A stretch of 64,000 nt of DNA from LLD-282 sp964395835. GTDB taxonomy: Bacteria > Pseudomonadota > Gammaproteobacteria > Berkiellales > Berkiellaceae. The notes under the pieces are model-generated. The model was not told where the DNA came from and made no database searches. It saw nothing but the letters and a program-made list of their open reading frames with translations. The position numbers and the translations under genes were made by a program. How positions within the stretch are numbered: position 1 is the first letter of the stretch; the number at the start of each line of letters is the position of its first letter. Below are positions 62,741 through 64,000 of the stretch, in pieces. The stretch is taken from contig CAYNBJ010000002.1 of NCBI GenBank assembly GCA_964395835.1, positions 1 to 64,000 on the forward strand, in the 5' to 3' direction.

Positions 62741-63334
62741 CTGATCTGCTGTACTATGACCCACTCCTCTATAGTCAAAAAGAATCACAGTGATATTATT
62801 ACTGATGGCTTTTAGGATGATATCCATGTCAGTCGTTGCCATACATCCGTATTCATCATTAAATATGATCAGATATTTTTCTGAACTTGTTGTTTTCGGT
62901 CTGATCTCGCAGGTGTGTAAGCGTGCATTATCATGCGTTATGACTTTTGTGTAATTTATTGTCATAGCATGTTTTTCTGAATATTTATGATACTGTTCTT
63001 GAAAATGATCATGATCAGTTTTTGTAAGGCTTGGTGCAATTTGCACCTGATTTTTGCCGAATGATTGTATGAATGCTTTCTCTGAGGCAGTATATAAATA
63101 AAACCATGTGGCGATAGCTGTTGTAATTACAATGCTTTTTAAAAAAAGCTCAGAAAATGGTTGCTGTACTATAGCACTGAGTGTGATCGGAATTATGAGG
63201 CCTATAAAAAATATGGCTCTTAGAATAATTCGGCTCTCTCTATCTATCGGATCTCTTTTGCTATATGGGTTGTGTGCGTGGTATGGGCGAGAAATTTTAT
63301 TGTGCTCTGTGCTTTTTATAGATTGAGTAGGCAT
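62153..63334 (-). CDS. Hydrolase-like paralogue with disrupted elbow, membrane-anchored
   Basis: A 393-residue paralogue: N-terminal YHAHNPYS motif, two membrane segments (about 36-55 and 66-85), ILFDYRGVGHST and LCTDGIAQVQRLRDQQVNSRNILLV conserved. The elbow region reads A-T-A-N-S followed by an extra VSTGTSLLG stretch, so the GxSxG geometry is broken by substitution and insertion. The C-terminal 170 residues are diverged and polar. Probably not an active hydrolase. Confidence 0.7.
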   Translation of the reverse strand: MPTQSIKSTEHNKISRPYHAHNPYSKRDPIDRESRIILRAIFFIGLIIPITLSAIVQQPFSELFLKSIVITTAIATWFYLYTASEKAFIQSFGKNQVQIAPSLTKTDHDHFQEQYHKYSEKHAMTINYTKVITHDNARLHTCEIRPKTTSSEKYLIIFNDEYGCMATTDMDIILKAISNNITVILFDYRGVGHSTADQHKPITLQDLCTDGIAQVQRLRDQQVNSRNILLVATANSVSTGTSLLGKFITNMVALHFYKSFCSGQYQTLIETTQYTTHDFFETNLAVLRLLEKATDEQLLQFAKRNPGIELLRLLGSQKNKWKDENIQLMRYSCLSTSQTESTLDAQYPVPQYVQSRWNQDMKVEQRSLLNTRSSMPISASDQDCATQKPVFKK

Positions 63335-63509
63335 GGGTTAAGTCCGATATTCTGATTTTAGAATTGAATTTTAAAATGATTTTTTTATTTTCAATGAAAG
63401 ATAGGGCTTCATAATTTCGCAATCATATTGGTTTTAAAGACTTTTTTATTCCATAAGAAAGGCATAACATTTCTCGAAATGTGTAAATTTAGTAAGAACA
63501 ATATAACAC

Positions 63510-64000
63510 TCATTTGTGAAGTCTCGTATTTTGATGAGAATGCACTTGATCTACATACTCAGATGCAGACAATGATCTTGAGGTATTCGATAATGTGTTA
63601 TGTTGGCTCAAGATTGTGGGCATCGTCTGATAATGTAATGAGGTATTTTGTATTTGCGATATACCGCTGAAGGTTTGTGGATTTATTTCTATAGTGTGCA
63701 AACCCAAATTTATTCGCCACTGTATTAAGAAAATCACTTGTATCGTTATTGATTTGCAATTCTCAAAAAACCAAAAGTTCAGAAACGGTGGATGTGAGGA
63801 GAGCAACCTGGATACCGCAGGATTGTGTTCAAAAAAATCGCAAGGAACATATTCCGCCCATTGTATGGGAATATGTTGTGCTCGAAAGTTCAAAGAGACG
63901 AGCATTGCAACAATGCTTCCTAAGGTGCCTGCATTTTTTGCGACAAGTAAAATATTTCGACTCTCAATATTTTGATCTAATAATCTTTGTACCTGAGCCA
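63510..64000 (-). CDS. Hydrolase-like paralogue, C-terminal part at window edge
   Basis: The frame is open to the right edge of the window (last full codon GCT at 63998) and reads AQVQRLLDQNIESRNILLV, so it is the fifth member of the array, with its N-terminal half outside. The elbow reads A-K-N-A-G, again without the Ser. The visible 162 residues end in a polar, Ser/Gln/His-rich tail similar in style to the previous gene. Confidence 0.7.
   Translation of the reverse strand, partial: AQVQRLLDQNIESRNILLVAKNAGTLGSIVAMLVSLNFRAQHIPIQWAEYVPCDFFEHNPAVSRLLSSHPPFLNFWFFENCKSITIQVIFLIQWRINLGLHTIEINPQTFSGISQIQNTSLHYQTMPTILSQHNTLSNTSRSLSASEYVDQVHSHQNTRLHK

Overview
The window looks like chromosome from a low-GC gammaproteobacterium, most probably a host-associated member of the Legionellales (Legionella/Coxiella-like). 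This is inferred from gene content and order, not from a database search. Gammaproteobacterial markers are yggX, prfC, rnt, cpoB, a gcvR-like gene, msbA-lpxK-ycaR, acpP-fabF...tmk-holB, recA-alaS, and csrA followed by tRNA-Ser and tRNA-Arg. Host-association hints are a Lys/Ala/Pro histone-like tail, a 1155-residue ankyrin protein, a 1676-residue helical protein with membrane segments, a cluster of small multi-pass membrane paralogues, a tandem family of alpha/beta-hydrolase-like proteins, and a small membrane protein that resembles DotP/IcmD of the Dot/Icm secretion system.

Layout. 0-8.4 kb: histone-like 3' end, yggX, a DEAD-box RNA helicase with a structured leader, a gene-free stretch, then the giant minus-strand protein. 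8.6-20.9 kb: housekeeping genes (gltX, a short NAD-glutamate dehydrogenase, msbA-lpxK-ycaR, and on the minus strand acpP-fabF-tmk-holB and prfC). 20.9-23.9 kb: minus-strand membrane proteins of unknown role. 24-26.4 kb: a rearranged Tol-Pal cluster (tolB, an inverted pal, cpoB). 26.5-39.6 kb: an unknown membrane protein, tRNA-Lys, argS, the DotP-like gene, a compact DnaA-box cluster, mutS, recA, alaS, an M48 protease, csrA and two tRNAs. 39.6-41.7 kb: two tandem AI-2E-family permeases. 42.3-45.8 kb: the ankyrin protein. 46.2-57.6 kb: a gcvR-like gene, an Fe-S-type ferrochelatase with a leader that can hide its ribosome binding site, an MFS transporter, a CorA-type transporter, RNase T, TerC, the DabB-DabA inorganic-carbon uptake pair, and a rhodanese-TauE pair. 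57.7-64 kb: five alpha/beta-hydrolase-like paralogues in a row on the minus strand, the last running off the window.

How the genes fit together. The housekeeping blocks serve lipid A export and synthesis, fatty acid synthesis, translation, DNA repair and envelope integrity. DabAB, CorA, TerC, the MFS protein and TauE are transport functions. The accessory proteins (giant, ankyrin, membrane trio, hydrolase array) are the likeliest host-interaction genes. In the hydrolase array only the first gene keeps a full GxSxG nucleophile elbow with plausible Asp and His partners; the others have altered elbows and have gained N-terminal membrane segments, so most of the family has probably left enzymatic work. 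I saw no CRISPR array, no complete insertion sequence, no prophage and no rRNA.
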